The translations under genes and the position numbers were made by a program. Of a DNA stretch of 64,000 bases, positions 26,324 through 34,190 are shown piece after piece. The notes beneath the pieces are model-generated. The model was not told the origin of the DNA and did not search any database. It worked only from the letters and a program-made list of their open reading frames with translations. The stretch comes from an uncultured Faecalibacterium sp. (lineage in GTDB: Bacteria > Bacillota > Clostridia > Oscillospirales > Ruminococcaceae). The stretch is taken from assembly GCA_934548045.1 (NCBI GenBank), contig CAKTEM010000001.1:130348-194347 (forward strand), in the 5' to 3' direction. The stretch's first letter is position 1. Each line of letters starts with the position of its first letter.

Positions 26324-27343
26324 ATGTCTGAAGCACTTCGCAAAAAGATTCTGGTCTGCCTGCCGACCACCGAGGCACAGCGCAATGCACTCGTCGCCGC
26401 AGCACCGGAATCTGAGTTCCGTTTTACCACCGCCGCCACCGTGACCGAAGAGGATGCGGTCTGGCCCGACATCATCCTCGGCAATGTGCCGGTCGCCTTC
26501 ATCTCCAAAAACGACCATGTGGAATGGTTCCAGTCCAATGCCGCCGGGCCGAACGACTACCTCAAGCCCGGTGTCCTGCCCGAGAATTGTATCGTGACGA
26601 ACGCCACCGGTGCATACGGCCTGTCCATCAGCGAGTGGATGCTGGGTATGTGGCTGGGCCTGCAGAAAGACCTTTTCCTCTATCGTGACCGCCAGAACGA
26701 ACACAAGTGGGCTCCCACCGGCCACTCCGTTCTGAGCATCTACGGCTCCCGTGTCCTCTGCGTCGGCATGGGCGACATCGGTTCCAACTTTGCTCGCCGT
26801 GCGCACGCACTGGGTGCAGAGGTCGTCGGCGTCCGCCGCACCGTTCACCCGGACACTCCCTGTCCGGATTACTGCCTGCGCGTCGTGGCACAGGCAGACC
26901 TCGACAAGGAGCTTCCCGAAGCCGACCTCATCGCGCTGAGCCTGCCCGGCACGCCGGAGACCGAGAACCTGTTCAACGCCGAGCGTCTGGCACGCTGCAA
27001 GAAGGGCGCGATTCTGCTGAACGTTGGCCGTGGTTCCAGTGTCGACAGCGACGCACTGGCCGAGGCCGTCCACAGTAGACACATCTTCGGTGCCGGTCTG
27101 GACGTCACCGCTCCGGAACCCCTGCCTGCCGACCATCCGCTCTGGGCTGAGCCGAACGTCATCATCACGCCGCACGTCTCGGGCAAGTTCAGCCTGCCAA
27201 AGACTCTCGAGAACATCGCGGAGATCTTCGTCCATAACCTTCAGCTCTACGCCGCAGGCAAGCCGCTGGACAATCAGGTCAGCCGCACCACCCAGTACGC
27301 CAGCGGTGCCGAGAGCGGCAAACGCCTTGTCAGCACCTTCTGA
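26324..27343 (+). CDS. D-isomer-specific 2-hydroxyacid dehydrogenase family protein
   Basis: 339 residues. The NAD-binding Rossmann motif is VLCVGMGDIGSNFARRAHAL near residue 145. Conserved catalytic parts follow: the arginine in LLNVGRGSSVDSDALAEA, the glutamate in GLDVTAPEPLP, and the histidine in VIITPHVSG. Members reduce 2-keto acids to D-hydroxy acids or the reverse; this one resembles glyoxylate/hydroxypyruvate-reductase-like members but the substrate cannot be fixed. AAAGGAG precedes the ATG and a terminator follows, so it is monocistronic. Confidence 0.9.
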   Translation: MSEALRKKILVCLPTTEAQRNALVAAAPESEFRFTTAATVTEEDAVWPDIILGNVPVAFISKNDHVEWFQSNAAGPNDYLKPGVLPENCIVTNATGAYGLSISEWMLGMWLGLQKDLFLYRDRQNEHKWAPTGHSVLSIYGSRVLCVGMGDIGSNFARRAHALGAEVVGVRRTVHPDTPCPDYCLRVVAQADLDKELPEADLIALSLPGTPETENLFNAERLARCKKGAILLNVGRGSSVDSDALAEAVHSRHIFGAGLDVTAPEPLPADHPLWAEPNVIITPHVSGKFSLPKTLENIAEIFVHNLQLYAAGKPLDNQVSRTTQYASGAESGKRLVSTF

Positions 27344-27374
27344 TTTTTGCTGCTGATTTTCCAAAAAGCATTTT

Positions 27375-27415
27375 AAAAACCGTGGACAGCGAAAGTGACG
27401 CCGTCCACGGTTTTT
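27375..27415. terminator. Terminator between the dehydrogenase and the CAP-domain gene
   Basis: AAAAACCGTGGAC/GTCCACGGTTTTT arms between convergent genes; it can serve both. Confidence 0.85.
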
Positions 27416-27443
27416 CCGTTCAAGTATGGAGATGTATCAAATC

Positions 27444-27929
27444 TTAATCCGTGAACATCTGCACCCAATAATGGCCGTATCCGCTATCAGTTTGGCAGTA
27501 ACCGATCCCGATTTTACGATACCTCGGATTCAAAATATTTGCGCGATGGCCCGACGAGTTCATCCAGGAGTTCACGACTGCTTCCGGCGTCTTCTGGCCT
27601 GCCGCGATATTTTCGGCACGTTTGCTGGACTTCACACCATGCTCTGTCAGCGCAGTAAAACAGCTGCTTCCATTGGGCCGGGTATGGGAAAACTTTGTGG
27701 GAAGCTCTTCTGCGCGTTCCTGCGCAGCTGCAACCAAGTCAGGGTCTGCCATTTCCAGCGGCTGTAAACCTGCTTTTGCGCGCTCGATGTTGACAAGACG
27801 AAGGACTTCGCTCTGCTCATAGCTGACATCGACGGTTTTCCCTATGCCGTCTCCGCTGCACGCCGTCATCAGACACAGCATCAGCACCATTGCCAGCACA
27901 GAAGCCAATACTCGCAGTTGTTTCTTCAT
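27444..27929 (-). CDS. CAP-domain (SCP/YkwD-like) lipoprotein
   Basis: About 161 residues. The lipobox LMTAC ends the signal sequence. The CAP domain contains VLRLVNIERAKAGLQPL, FSHTRPNG, AENIAAGQ and VVNSWMNSSGHRANILNPRY, the standard order of bacterial YkwD-type proteins, with the conserved H and E residues of the cavity. Function in bacteria is not well known; roles in cell-surface or stress processes are proposed. I start at 27929 because AAAGG lies 9 bases before it, whereas the upstream ATG at 27938 overlaps the ribosome site. Confidence 0.88.
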   Translation of the reverse strand: MKKQLRVLASVLAMVLMLCLMTACSGDGIGKTVDVSYEQSEVLRLVNIERAKAGLQPLEMADPDLVAAAQERAEELPTKFSHTRPNGSSCFTALTEHGVKSSKRAENIAAGQKTPEAVVNSWMNSSGHRANILNPRYRKIGIGYCQTDSGYGHYWVQMFTD

Positions 27930-28093
27930 ATTTTTCATCCTTTCGTGTTTTATTTCCGGGGTCTTTTCTTTATAGTATCATCTCGTGAAAATTCTGTCAA
28001 TATCAGAAATCAAAAGAGAACATTGCCTAATTCCCCAAAAGCCGCTATAATTGGTCTTATTAAATTGCTTTTTATCAGAAAGGACATTTTTGA

Positions 28094-29026
28094 ATGGGAA
28101 TCGTAGTAATCGGCGCAGTTTTTGTAGATATCAAGGGTTACCCTCTCTCCACTTATATTCCCGGCGGCCGCAACGCCGGACGGATGGAACAGGTACACGG
28201 CGGTGTCAGCCGCAATGTCGCGGAAGATATCGCAAATGTGGAACTCCGCCCGACCTTCGTCAGTCTGGTCGATGATACCGGCATGGGTCAGGACGTCATC
28301 GACAAGCTGACGAACCACAAGGTCAACACCCGTTTTATCCAGCGTGTTCCCGACGGCATGGGAACCTGGTTGGCGATCTTCGACAACAACGGCGATGTGA
28401 CCGCCGCCATCTCCAAGCGTCCGGATACCACCCCTCTGACTGGACTGCTGGCAGAACAGGGTGACGAAATTTTTGCCGACTGTGATGCTATCGCGCTGGA
28501 ACTCGACCTCGAAAAAGAGACGGTCAAGCAGACCCTGCGCTATGCCAAGAAGTACAACAAAAAAGTCTTTGCTGCCGTCTCCAACATGAGCATCGCGATG
28601 GAGCGCAGAGATTTCATCCAGCAGCTCGACTGCTTTGTCTGCAACCAGCAGGAAGCCGGCCTGCTCTTCTCGGATGATTACGACCACCTGAAACCCGAGG
28701 AAATGTGCCATGTCCTCGCCTCCAATGTCCGGAGCGCGAACATCCCCTGCATGGTCGTCACGATGGGCGATCAGGGTGCCGTTTACGCCCGTGCTAACGG
28801 TGAGTGCGGTGTAGTTCCTGCCAAGAAAGTCGACGTCATCGACACCACCGGCGCAGGCGACGCTTTCTTTGCCGGTACGACCATCGGCCTGACTTATGGC
28901 AAGACCCTCGCCGAGTCCTGCGAGATTGGCAGCCGCCTCGCCGCATCCGTTATCTGCATCACCGAGAATGTCTGCCCTCGCTTCCGTCCGCAGGAATTCG
29001 GTCTGGATATCCCGGTGGTTGACTGA
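28094..29026 (+). CDS. PfkB-family carbohydrate/nucleoside kinase
   Basis: 310 residues with the PfkB fold: GGRNAGRMEQVHGGVSRNVA near the N-terminus (substrate and family motif 1) and the C-terminal motif VDVIDTTGAGDAFFAGT with the catalytic aspartate. Family members phosphorylate sugars, nucleosides or pseudouridine; the sequence does not show which. The neighbours give little help. AGAAAGGA precedes the ATG. It is not clearly in an operon, as a MerR-type promoter separates it from the next gene. Confidence 0.88.
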   Translation: MGIVVIGAVFVDIKGYPLSTYIPGGRNAGRMEQVHGGVSRNVAEDIANVELRPTFVSLVDDTGMGQDVIDKLTNHKVNTRFIQRVPDGMGTWLAIFDNNGDVTAAISKRPDTTPLTGLLAEQGDEIFADCDAIALELDLEKETVKQTLRYAKKYNKKVFAAVSNMSIAMERRDFIQQLDCFVCNQQEAGLLFSDDYDHLKPEEMCHVLASNVRSANIPCMVVTMGDQGAVYARANGECGVVPAKKVDVIDTTGAGDAFFAGTTIGLTYGKTLAESCEIGSRLAASVICITENVCPRFRPQEFGLDIPVVD

Positions 29027-29061
29027 AACCATTCTTCTTTCTGTAATTTTCAAAAAAGGCC

Positions 29062-29092
29062 TTGACTTAAACTCAACTTTAGATGTTAAAGT
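29062..29092 (+). promoter_or_regulatory. MerR-type promoter (19-bp spacer) of the CMD-cupin gene
   Basis: TTGACT, 19-bp spacer and TAAAGT. The long spacer with an imperfect dyad (CTTAAACTCAACTTTAG) is the hallmark of promoters activated by MerR-family regulators through DNA distortion. Two more such promoters lie at 31336 and 31414. Confidence 0.7.
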
Positions 29093-29149
29093 ATAGATAC
29101 AGAAACGGCTCAGCCGCAAAATTGCAGAGAAAGAGAGAAGGTTTTTCTT

Positions 29150-29905
29150 ATGGAAAAAATTGTACAGACCACAGGCCGCAACGCCCTCGGCACTTTTGCA
29201 CCGGCATTTGCTCATTACAACGACGATGTTCTCTTTGGCGAGAACTGGAACGATGACGGCATCGACGTCAAGACCCGGAGCATCATCACCGTGGTCGCTC
29301 TGATGGCATCTGGCATCACCGATTCTTCCCTGAAGTTCCATCTTCAGAACGCGAAGAACCACGGCGTGACCCAGAAAGAGATCGCCGCCATCATCACTCA
29401 CGTTGCGTTTTACGCAGGCTGGCCGAAGGGCTGGGCCGTCTTCAACATGGCAAAAGAGATTTGGGAAGTCGAGCCGGAAGATGAGTCCGCAAAGGCAAAG
29501 CATCAGGCTTCGATGATCTTCCCCATCGGTGAGCCGAATGTCGCCTACGCGAAGTATTTCATCGGCCAGAGCTACCTTGCACCCATCTCCACCTCGCAGG
29601 TCGGCATCCACAATGTCACCTTTGAGCCGGGCTGCCGCAATAATTGGCACATCCACCACGCAAAGTCCGGCGGCGGCCAGATTTTGGTCTGCATCGCAGG
29701 CCGCGGCTACTATCAGGAAGAGGGCAAGGAGCCGGTCGAGATGAACCCCGGTGACTGCATCAATATCCCTGCTGAAGTCAAGCATTGGCACGGTGCTGCA
29801 CCCGACAGCTGGTTCTCTCACCTCGCCGTTGAGGTTCCCGGCGTCGAGACCTCGAACGAGTGGTGCGAGCCTGTCACCGATGAAGTGTATAGCAAATTGA
29901 AGTAA
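29150..29905 (+). CDS. Carboxymuconolactone-decarboxylase-like/cupin fusion protein
   Basis: 251 residues in two domains. Residues 1-105 are AhpD/CMD-like (TRSIITVVALMASGI, NHGVTQKEIAAIITHVAFYAGWPK), here without the CxxC pair of peroxidatic members. Residues 125-245 are a cupin with motif 1 NNWHIHHAKSGGGQILVCIAGRG and motif 2 NPGDCINIPAEVKHWHGA, so the metal-binding H residues are intact. Such fusions are common next to MerR regulators, aldo/keto reductases and flavodoxins in Clostridia and are thought to respond to electrophile or aldehyde stress. Its MerR-type promoter fits. Confidence 0.88.
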   Translation: MEKIVQTTGRNALGTFAPAFAHYNDDVLFGENWNDDGIDVKTRSIITVVALMASGITDSSLKFHLQNAKNHGVTQKEIAAIITHVAFYAGWPKGWAVFNMAKEIWEVEPEDESAKAKHQASMIFPIGEPNVAYAKYFIGQSYLAPISTSQVGIHNVTFEPGCRNNWHIHHAKSGGGQILVCIAGRGYYQEEGKEPVEMNPGDCINIPAEVKHWHGAAPDSWFSHLAVEVPGVETSNEWCEPVTDEVYSKLK

Positions 29906-29921
29906 GTTTTCCTTATAAGAT

Positions 29922-29971
29922 AACCACCCCAGCTGCTCCCGTTTTGTTTTGGAAGCGGCTGGGGTGGTTTT
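29922..29971 (+). terminator. Terminator of the CMD-cupin gene
   Basis: AACCACCCCAGC and GCTGGGGTGGTT arms with a T-rich loop and TTT tail. Confidence 0.88.
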
Positions 29972-29990
29972 ATGCAAATTATGTGACAGA

Positions 29991-30022
29991 AAAGAGGCAC
30001 AGCCCCACAAAAGCTGTGCCTC
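29991..30022 (-). terminator. Terminator of the aldo/keto reductase operon
   Basis: GAGGCACAGC/GCTGTGCCTC, 10-bp stem; on the minus strand it is followed by TTTT. Confidence 0.85.
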
Positions 30023-30064
30023 CTGATTTATGATTTCTCTCTATCGGCTCTGTCGAAACTTCGG

Positions 30065-30439
30065 TTACACCTCATACCGCAGCCAGACAGCATCACTGCC
30101 GAACTGTTCGATGTGGGTGAGTTTGAGGTGGGTCAGAGGATAGTCCATCTTGCGGCCATCGAAGACCGAGGGCATGTCCTTGCGGCCGTCAATGCCGCAG
30201 CCCATCAGGATGCTGACCTCATCCAGAAGTCCGGCATCGAGGAAAGCGGTATTGATCGCCGGGCCGCCCACGATGCCCATCCGCTTTACGCCAAACTCTT
30301 CGGCGAGGATCTCACTTGCGCGTGTAAGGTCGATGCGCTCCGCACCGCAGGCAATCCACGAAATGTGCTGTCCGTCCAGATAGTTCAGGTACTCCTGCGG
30401 CACCTACTCGCTGGTGATGATGAGATAGGGCTTTTTCAT
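30065..30439 (-). pseudogene. RibD-C/dihydrofolate-reductase-like protein remnant
   Basis: An ATG at 30439 gives MKKPYLIITSE, then a TAG stop (30404-30406), then VPQEYLNYLDGQHISWIACG... to 30065. The part after the stop is the C-terminal half of a DHFR-like RibD-C domain, with VKRMGIVGGPAINTAFLDAGLLDE, the NADPH-binding motif. Reading through TAG (one base from CAG) joins both parts smoothly. About 90-100 N-terminal residues expected for the family are also missing. Lesions of two kinds, a deletion and a nonsense codon, argue for real decay. It lies directly behind the aldo/keto reductase. Confidence 0.78.
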
Positions 30440-30440
30440 C

Positions 30441-31304
30441 TTACAGTTTACCTCCGTACACCGGGAAGCCGCTGCTCTCGCCGTAGCTGTCGATCTTCTT
30501 GAAATGCTTCAGCGTCTCCATATCCTCTTCGCTGATGGTGAAATCAACCTCGGCGTTGGTCTTCATGTGGTCGGGGTTTGCGGTCTTGGGCAGAGACACC
30601 GCACCCAGCTGCATGGTGTAGCGGATGCAGAGCTGCGGCACCGAGACGCCGTACTTTTCCGCCATTGCCTTGATCTCCGGCTGGTTCAGGATGACGCCGT
30701 GAGCGATAGGCGAATATGCCTCGACCACGATGCCGTTCTTCTGGCAGAACTCGACCAGTTCCAGCGGCGTATTGCTGATGTGGAGCAGAATCTGGTTCAC
30801 CATCGGCTTGATGGTGCAGGCTTCCATCAGGCTGTTCAGGTCGCCGATCTGGAAGTTGGAAACGCCGATGGCACGCAGCTTGCCTTCTTTATAGGCATCT
30901 TCCAACGCACGCCATGCGGCACGGTTGCCCTCCACATAACGGTCATCGCACTGGTTGACCTTGACCCACGGCTGAGGACTGTGGATGATCATCATGTCCA
31001 GATAATCCAGACCCATCTTTTTCAGGGTCTCGTCGATGCCCTTTTTGGCTTCCTCATAAGTTTTATGCTCAGCGGCGACCTTGGAAACGACAAACAGCTC
31101 TTCGCGCGGAACGCCGCAGGTGCGGACGCCCTCGCCGACGCCGCGCTCGTTGCCGTAAGCCTGTGCCGTATCAAAATGGCGGTAGCCCAGCTTTGCGGCC
31201 TGACGGACAGCCTCGGCAGCATTTGCGTCGTCGATGAACCAGGTGCCAAGGCCCAGCTGAGGGATCTTGACGCCATTGCTCAGAGTTAAAGTATTCGTAT
31301 CCAT
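30441..31304 (-). CDS. Aldo/keto reductase
   Basis: 287 residues, full length for the family. The catalytic tetrad is visible: D and Y in YRHFDTAQAYGNE, K in VVSKVAAEHK and H in MMIIHSPQPW. The NADP-binding C-terminal part includes LPKTANPDHMKTN. It reduces aldehydes or ketones with NADPH. I chose the ATG at 31304 (MDTNTLTLSNG), 7-8 bases after GGGAGG; the longer frame extends into the promoter. It is expressed from a MerR-type promoter and sits divergent to a MerR-flavodoxin fusion gene. Confidence 0.93.
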   Translation of the reverse strand: MDTNTLTLSNGVKIPQLGLGTWFIDDANAAEAVRQAAKLGYRHFDTAQAYGNERGVGEGVRTCGVPREELFVVSKVAAEHKTYEEAKKGIDETLKKMGLDYLDMMIIHSPQPWVKVNQCDDRYVEGNRAAWRALEDAYKEGKLRAIGVSNFQIGDLNSLMEACTIKPMVNQILLHISNTPLELVEFCQKNGIVVEAYSPIAHGVILNQPEIKAMAEKYGVSVPQLCIRYTMQLGAVSLPKTANPDHMKTNAEVDFTISEEDMETLKHFKKIDSYGESSGFPVYGGKL

Positions 31305-31335
31305 ATAAATGCCTCCCTTTTTGTTTTCCGAGTGT

Positions 31336-31366
31336 ATTCTACAACATGAACCTAACTTTAGGTCAA
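31336..31366 (-). promoter_or_regulatory. MerR-type promoter of the aldo/keto reductase gene
   Basis: On the minus strand TTGACC, a 19-bp spacer and TAGAAT. The spacer begins with the dyad ACCTAA-AG-TTAGGT, a typical MerR half-site pair at the -35 side. Confidence 0.75.
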
Positions 31367-31413
31367 GATTTTTTTGAATTCTTCTGCGATAAAATTTTTT
31401 TCGAGAAAAGGTC

Positions 31414-31444
31414 TTGACTTGGAGCAAACTCCAAGTATTATACT
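31414..31444 (+). promoter_or_regulatory. MerR-type promoter of the MerR-flavodoxin gene
   Basis: TTGACT, 19-bp spacer and TATACT. The spacer holds a perfect dyad ACTTGGAG-caaa-CTCCAAGT (31417-31436), a classic MerR autoregulatory site. Confidence 0.8.
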
Positions 31445-31469
31445 ATGGCCAACGAAGGAGGTTTTGAGC

Positions 31470-32021
31470 ATGACCATCAAAGAAGTATCCGAAAAATACC
31501 ACATCTCGCAGGACACGCTCCGCTATTATGAGCGGATGCAGATGATCCCGAAAGTCCACCGCACCTCCGGCGGCAGCTACCGCGTCATTCCCGTCGGAAA
31601 CACCGAAAAAGTTGCTCACATACTGGCAAAACTGACCGGCGCAAGCCTGCTGAAGCTCGAGCAGAAAAAGCCCTACTCGGCCAATTATCAGGAGTGCATC
31701 GCCGAGGCAAAGCGTGATTTACAGGCGAACGCCCGTCCGGAACTGGTCGCTCTGCCGGAAAATCTGGACAAGTATGATGAGATCTATCTCGGCTACCCGA
31801 ACTACTGGGGTACCATGCCGATGGCGGTCTACACCTTCCTCGAACATTACGATTTCACCGGCAAAGTCATTCACCCCTTCTGCACCCATGAGGGCAGCGG
31901 CCTGTCCAACACGGTCAAGGACATTGAGCGGACTGCAAAGGGTGCGATCGTAAAGCCGGGTCTGGCAATTCACGGCAGCAGTGTCGATACCGCCGAAGCA
32001 AAACTGAAAGGATGGGTTTAA
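31470..32021 (+). CDS. Fusion of a MerR DNA-binding N-terminus to a flavodoxin
   Basis: 183 residues. Residues 1-34 (TIKEVSEKYHISQDTLRYYE, ending RTSGGSYR) are the winged-helix start of a MerR regulator. Without any linker the chain then enters a flavodoxin at VGNTEKVAHILAKLTGA, the FMN phosphate loop, and continues through EIYLGYPNYWGTMPMAVYTFL and THEGSGLSNTVKDIERTAKGA to a normal flavodoxin end. The first beta-strand of the flavodoxin and the MerR wing, dimer helix and sensor domain are missing. The most likely origin is a deletion between two neighbouring genes. Whether the product folds or binds DNA is unknown. GGAGG precedes the ATG. Confidence 0.85.
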   Translation: MTIKEVSEKYHISQDTLRYYERMQMIPKVHRTSGGSYRVIPVGNTEKVAHILAKLTGASLLKLEQKKPYSANYQECIAEAKRDLQANARPELVALPENLDKYDEIYLGYPNYWGTMPMAVYTFLEHYDFTGKVIHPFCTHEGSGLSNTVKDIERTAKGAIVKPGLAIHGSSVDTAEAKLKGWV

Positions 32022-32022
32022 G

Positions 32023-32607
32023 ATGGAATACGAAAAGGGTTATGTTTACAAGCTGATGGACGAGGGCGGCCCCACGGACGTCCGGGAGTCCTATTTCAAA
32101 GAAGCCAGCGAAGAGATGATTCGCGCCAGAACGCTCTGCGCCAAGGCAAATGCCACTCTGCCCGACGACCCCAGCTACATGAAATATCTCGAAGAGCTGT
32201 TCGGCCGTGACCTGAGCGATGTCCGCATCCTGACCCCGTTCATCTGCGATTTCGGCAACCGGGTCAAGTTCGGCAAGGGCGTGTTCCTCAACCACTCCGC
32301 CATCCTGTCCGCTTCCGGCGGCATCGAGTTCGAGGACGGCGTCATGGTCGCGCCCGGTGTCCGCATTGCGACCATCAACCACGACATGAACAACCGCCAC
32401 ACCATCTACACCTATGGCAAAGTCACCATCAAAAAGAACGCATGGCTCGGCATGAACGTCACCGTATGCCCGGGCGTTACCATCGGCAAGTATGCTGTTG
32501 TTGCCGCCGGTGCGGTCGTCACCAAGGATGTTCCCGATTATGCCGTTGTCGGCGGTGTTCCGGCAAAGGTCATCCGGATGCAGGACCCGGCGGAACAGAA
32601 GGAGTAA
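32023..32607 (+). CDS. Sugar O-acetyltransferase of the LacA/maltose acetyltransferase family
   Basis: 194 residues. An N-terminal helical cap (residues 1-60) precedes a left-handed beta-helix made of hexapeptide repeats (GIEFEDGVMVAPGVRIATINHD, WLGMNVTVCPGVTIG, AVVAAGAVVTKDVPDYAV) and the usual end GGVPAKVIR. The catalytic histidine is in ATINHDMN. It transfers acetyl from acetyl-CoA to sugars or related compounds. The ATG follows the flavodoxin stop by 1 base, so both are translated from one message. Confidence 0.9.
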   Translation: MEYEKGYVYKLMDEGGPTDVRESYFKEASEEMIRARTLCAKANATLPDDPSYMKYLEELFGRDLSDVRILTPFICDFGNRVKFGKGVFLNHSAILSASGGIEFEDGVMVAPGVRIATINHDMNNRHTIYTYGKVTIKKNAWLGMNVTVCPGVTIGKYAVVAAGAVVTKDVPDYAVVGGVPAKVIRMQDPAEQKE

Positions 32608-32624
32608 GGTTCCTTACAAATTTT

Positions 32625-32662
32625 CAGGCGAAGCTGCAAAAACGGCTTCGCCTGTTCTTTTT
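32625..32662 (+). terminator. Terminator after the acetyltransferase
   Basis: CAGGCGAAGC/GCTTCGCCTG, 10-bp stem followed by a T-rich tract. Confidence 0.87.
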
Positions 32663-32689
32663 ATTCGTTTCTTTTCTCATCAAAACTGC

Positions 32690-32718
32690 TTGACGGGGCG
32701 ATTAGGTAGTGCTAACCT
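32690..32718 (+). promoter_or_regulatory. Promoter with RTTA-N8-TAAC dyad before the alpha/beta hydrolase
   Basis: TTGACG, 17-bp spacer and TAACCT. The dyad GATTA-N8-TAACC (core 32701-32716) covers the spacer and -10, so a bound repressor would block RNA polymerase. It is one of eight similar dyads between 32.7 and 52.8 kb. Confidence 0.65.
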
Positions 32719-32779
32719 ATAAGTAACAGCACTTCCTTTGAAATCAGCGATTCTGCACAGCGAAAGAGGGAATTTTCTT

Positions 32780-33535
32780 ATGCAGTTTGAAACATTTGGA
32801 GACAAGTCCGCTCCTGCCATCCTGTTCTTTCACGCTATGGGCGTAACCGGTGCCAGCAGTGAACCAGTCGTGAACTACTTGAAAGGCCGGTATTTCTGCA
32901 TCCTGCCGACTTCCACCGTCTACTGCGCCGGACAAAAGTACGTCAGCAAGGCCGACGAAGTGCGGCAGGTAACGACATTTCTGAAACAGCAGGGCGTCGA
33001 GCGGCTGGCCCTCGTCGTGGCGTCTTCCATCGGAGCTGACCTCGCAATGGCGTTCCTGACCCAGTCCGGTGTTCCGGTGGAGCATGTTTTCTTTGACGGC
33101 GGCCAGTTCGCGCAGATCTCCAAAGGTCTGCGCCATGTCATGGTGCCGTTCCTGTATCTCGCCATCAAGAGCCTGTACTGGTCGAAGGGAAAGACCCTGA
33201 GCAAAATCATGTGGTGTTCGGATGATGCCATCAAGCCCTATTTCATCGCGGCAGGCAGGGCATTGACCTACGGCAACATGCACCGTCAGATGGCGGATAG
33301 CCTCGAAGATGTTCCGTTCCCTGCCCTGCCGAAGGAATTGCAGCAGCACACCTTCTTTGAGTTTGGCAGCATCGAAGACCACTACAAATACCGCGACGCC
33401 GTGATGAAGGCTTATCCAGACGGTAATTTCCCGGTATTCGAGAACTGTAACCACATGCAGTTCCAGATTCGCGACCCGAAGGGCTTTGCGGAAATGCTCG
33501 TCTCAGTGATGGAAACCAATCAGCTTCCCATATAA
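32780..33535 (+). CDS. Alpha/beta hydrolase
   Basis: 251 residues. The fold begins ETFGDKSAPAILFFHAMGVTG (oxyanion part). The nucleophile elbow is VVASSIGADLAMAFL, so the motif is A-x-S-x-G rather than G-x-S-x-G. The acidic residue lies in the SIEDHY region and the catalytic histidine in FENCNHMQF. Substrate unknown. GAGGGAA precedes the ATG at 32780. It forms an operon with the next gene. A truncated relative of the same family lies at 52.2 kb behind a related promoter. Confidence 0.82.
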   Translation: MQFETFGDKSAPAILFFHAMGVTGASSEPVVNYLKGRYFCILPTSTVYCAGQKYVSKADEVRQVTTFLKQQGVERLALVVASSIGADLAMAFLTQSGVPVEHVFFDGGQFAQISKGLRHVMVPFLYLAIKSLYWSKGKTLSKIMWCSDDAIKPYFIAAGRALTYGNMHRQMADSLEDVPFPALPKELQQHTFFEFGSIEDHYKYRDAVMKAYPDGNFPVFENCNHMQFQIRDPKGFAEMLVSVMETNQLPI

Positions 33536-33557
33536 TAAAAATCAGGAGGAATCCCTT

Positions 33558-34187
33558 ATGAAGTACGCCGGTATGCCCATGGGAATGTGGACGATCTTCC
33601 ACGGTTCCTTTACAAAGCACCTCACCATCGAATTCAAGCTGACGCCCCAGCAAGCAAAGGCCGTCGAAACCCTAGCAAAGCCAAAATATCAGGAACTCAT
33701 CGCCAAGCTTCCGGAGTTTGAAAAGGCCGACCGCTTCAAAATGAACATCGTCAACACGGCCATGCTCGCGGCCTACATTTTAAATATGCCAAAGCGTCCA
33801 GACGTCGAGACTCTGACCACTTATTACGAAGCTTCCATGATGACGCCTCTCGTCAAATGGTTCTTCAAGATGGGCAGCAAAGATAAGTTCACCGAAAAGG
33901 ACATTGCACGAATGACGGCAACCGCCAACCTGAAAACTGCTAACCGGAACCCGTACTCGTGGAACATGGAATTTTTCCCTTATAAAGACGGCGACGGTTA
34001 CGAAGCCCGGTTCTCTCGCTGCGGCATCTGCACCCTGATGAAAGAACTGGGTCTGTACGATTTGACGCCTGCGCTCTGCCATCTCGACTACGCCATGAGC
34101 GAAGCCGGTGGACGAGCAAACTTTGTCCGGGAATACACCCTTGCTTCGGGTGGGCCGTACTGCGACTGCGGCTACCACAAAAAATAA
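33558..34187 (+). CDS. L-2-amino-thiazoline-4-carboxylic acid hydrolase-like family protein
   Basis: 209 residues. The C-terminal part shows the pattern of the ATC-hydrolase-like family: RFSRCGICTLMKELGLYDLTPALCHLDYAM, with cysteines and a C-x-x-D core, and an end GGPYCDCGYHKK. Family members are often found in short operons under TetR regulators with methyltransferases or hydrolases; the founding enzyme opens a thiazoline ring on the route to cysteine, but most members are uncharacterised. AGGAGG precedes the ATG and it follows the hydrolase by 22 bp. Confidence 0.75.
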   Translation: MKYAGMPMGMWTIFHGSFTKHLTIEFKLTPQQAKAVETLAKPKYQELIAKLPEFEKADRFKMNIVNTAMLAAYILNMPKRPDVETLTTYYEASMMTPLVKWFFKMGSKDKFTEKDIARMTATANLKTANRNPYSWNMEFFPYKDGDGYEARFSRCGICTLMKELGLYDLTPALCHLDYAMSEAGGRANFVREYTLASGGPYCDCGYHKK

Positions 34188-34190
34188 ATA

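Noticed and set aside
28010..30010. 666-codon minus-strand open frame
   Set aside because: It is a shadow of the PfkB and CMD-cupin genes and crosses a strong terminator.
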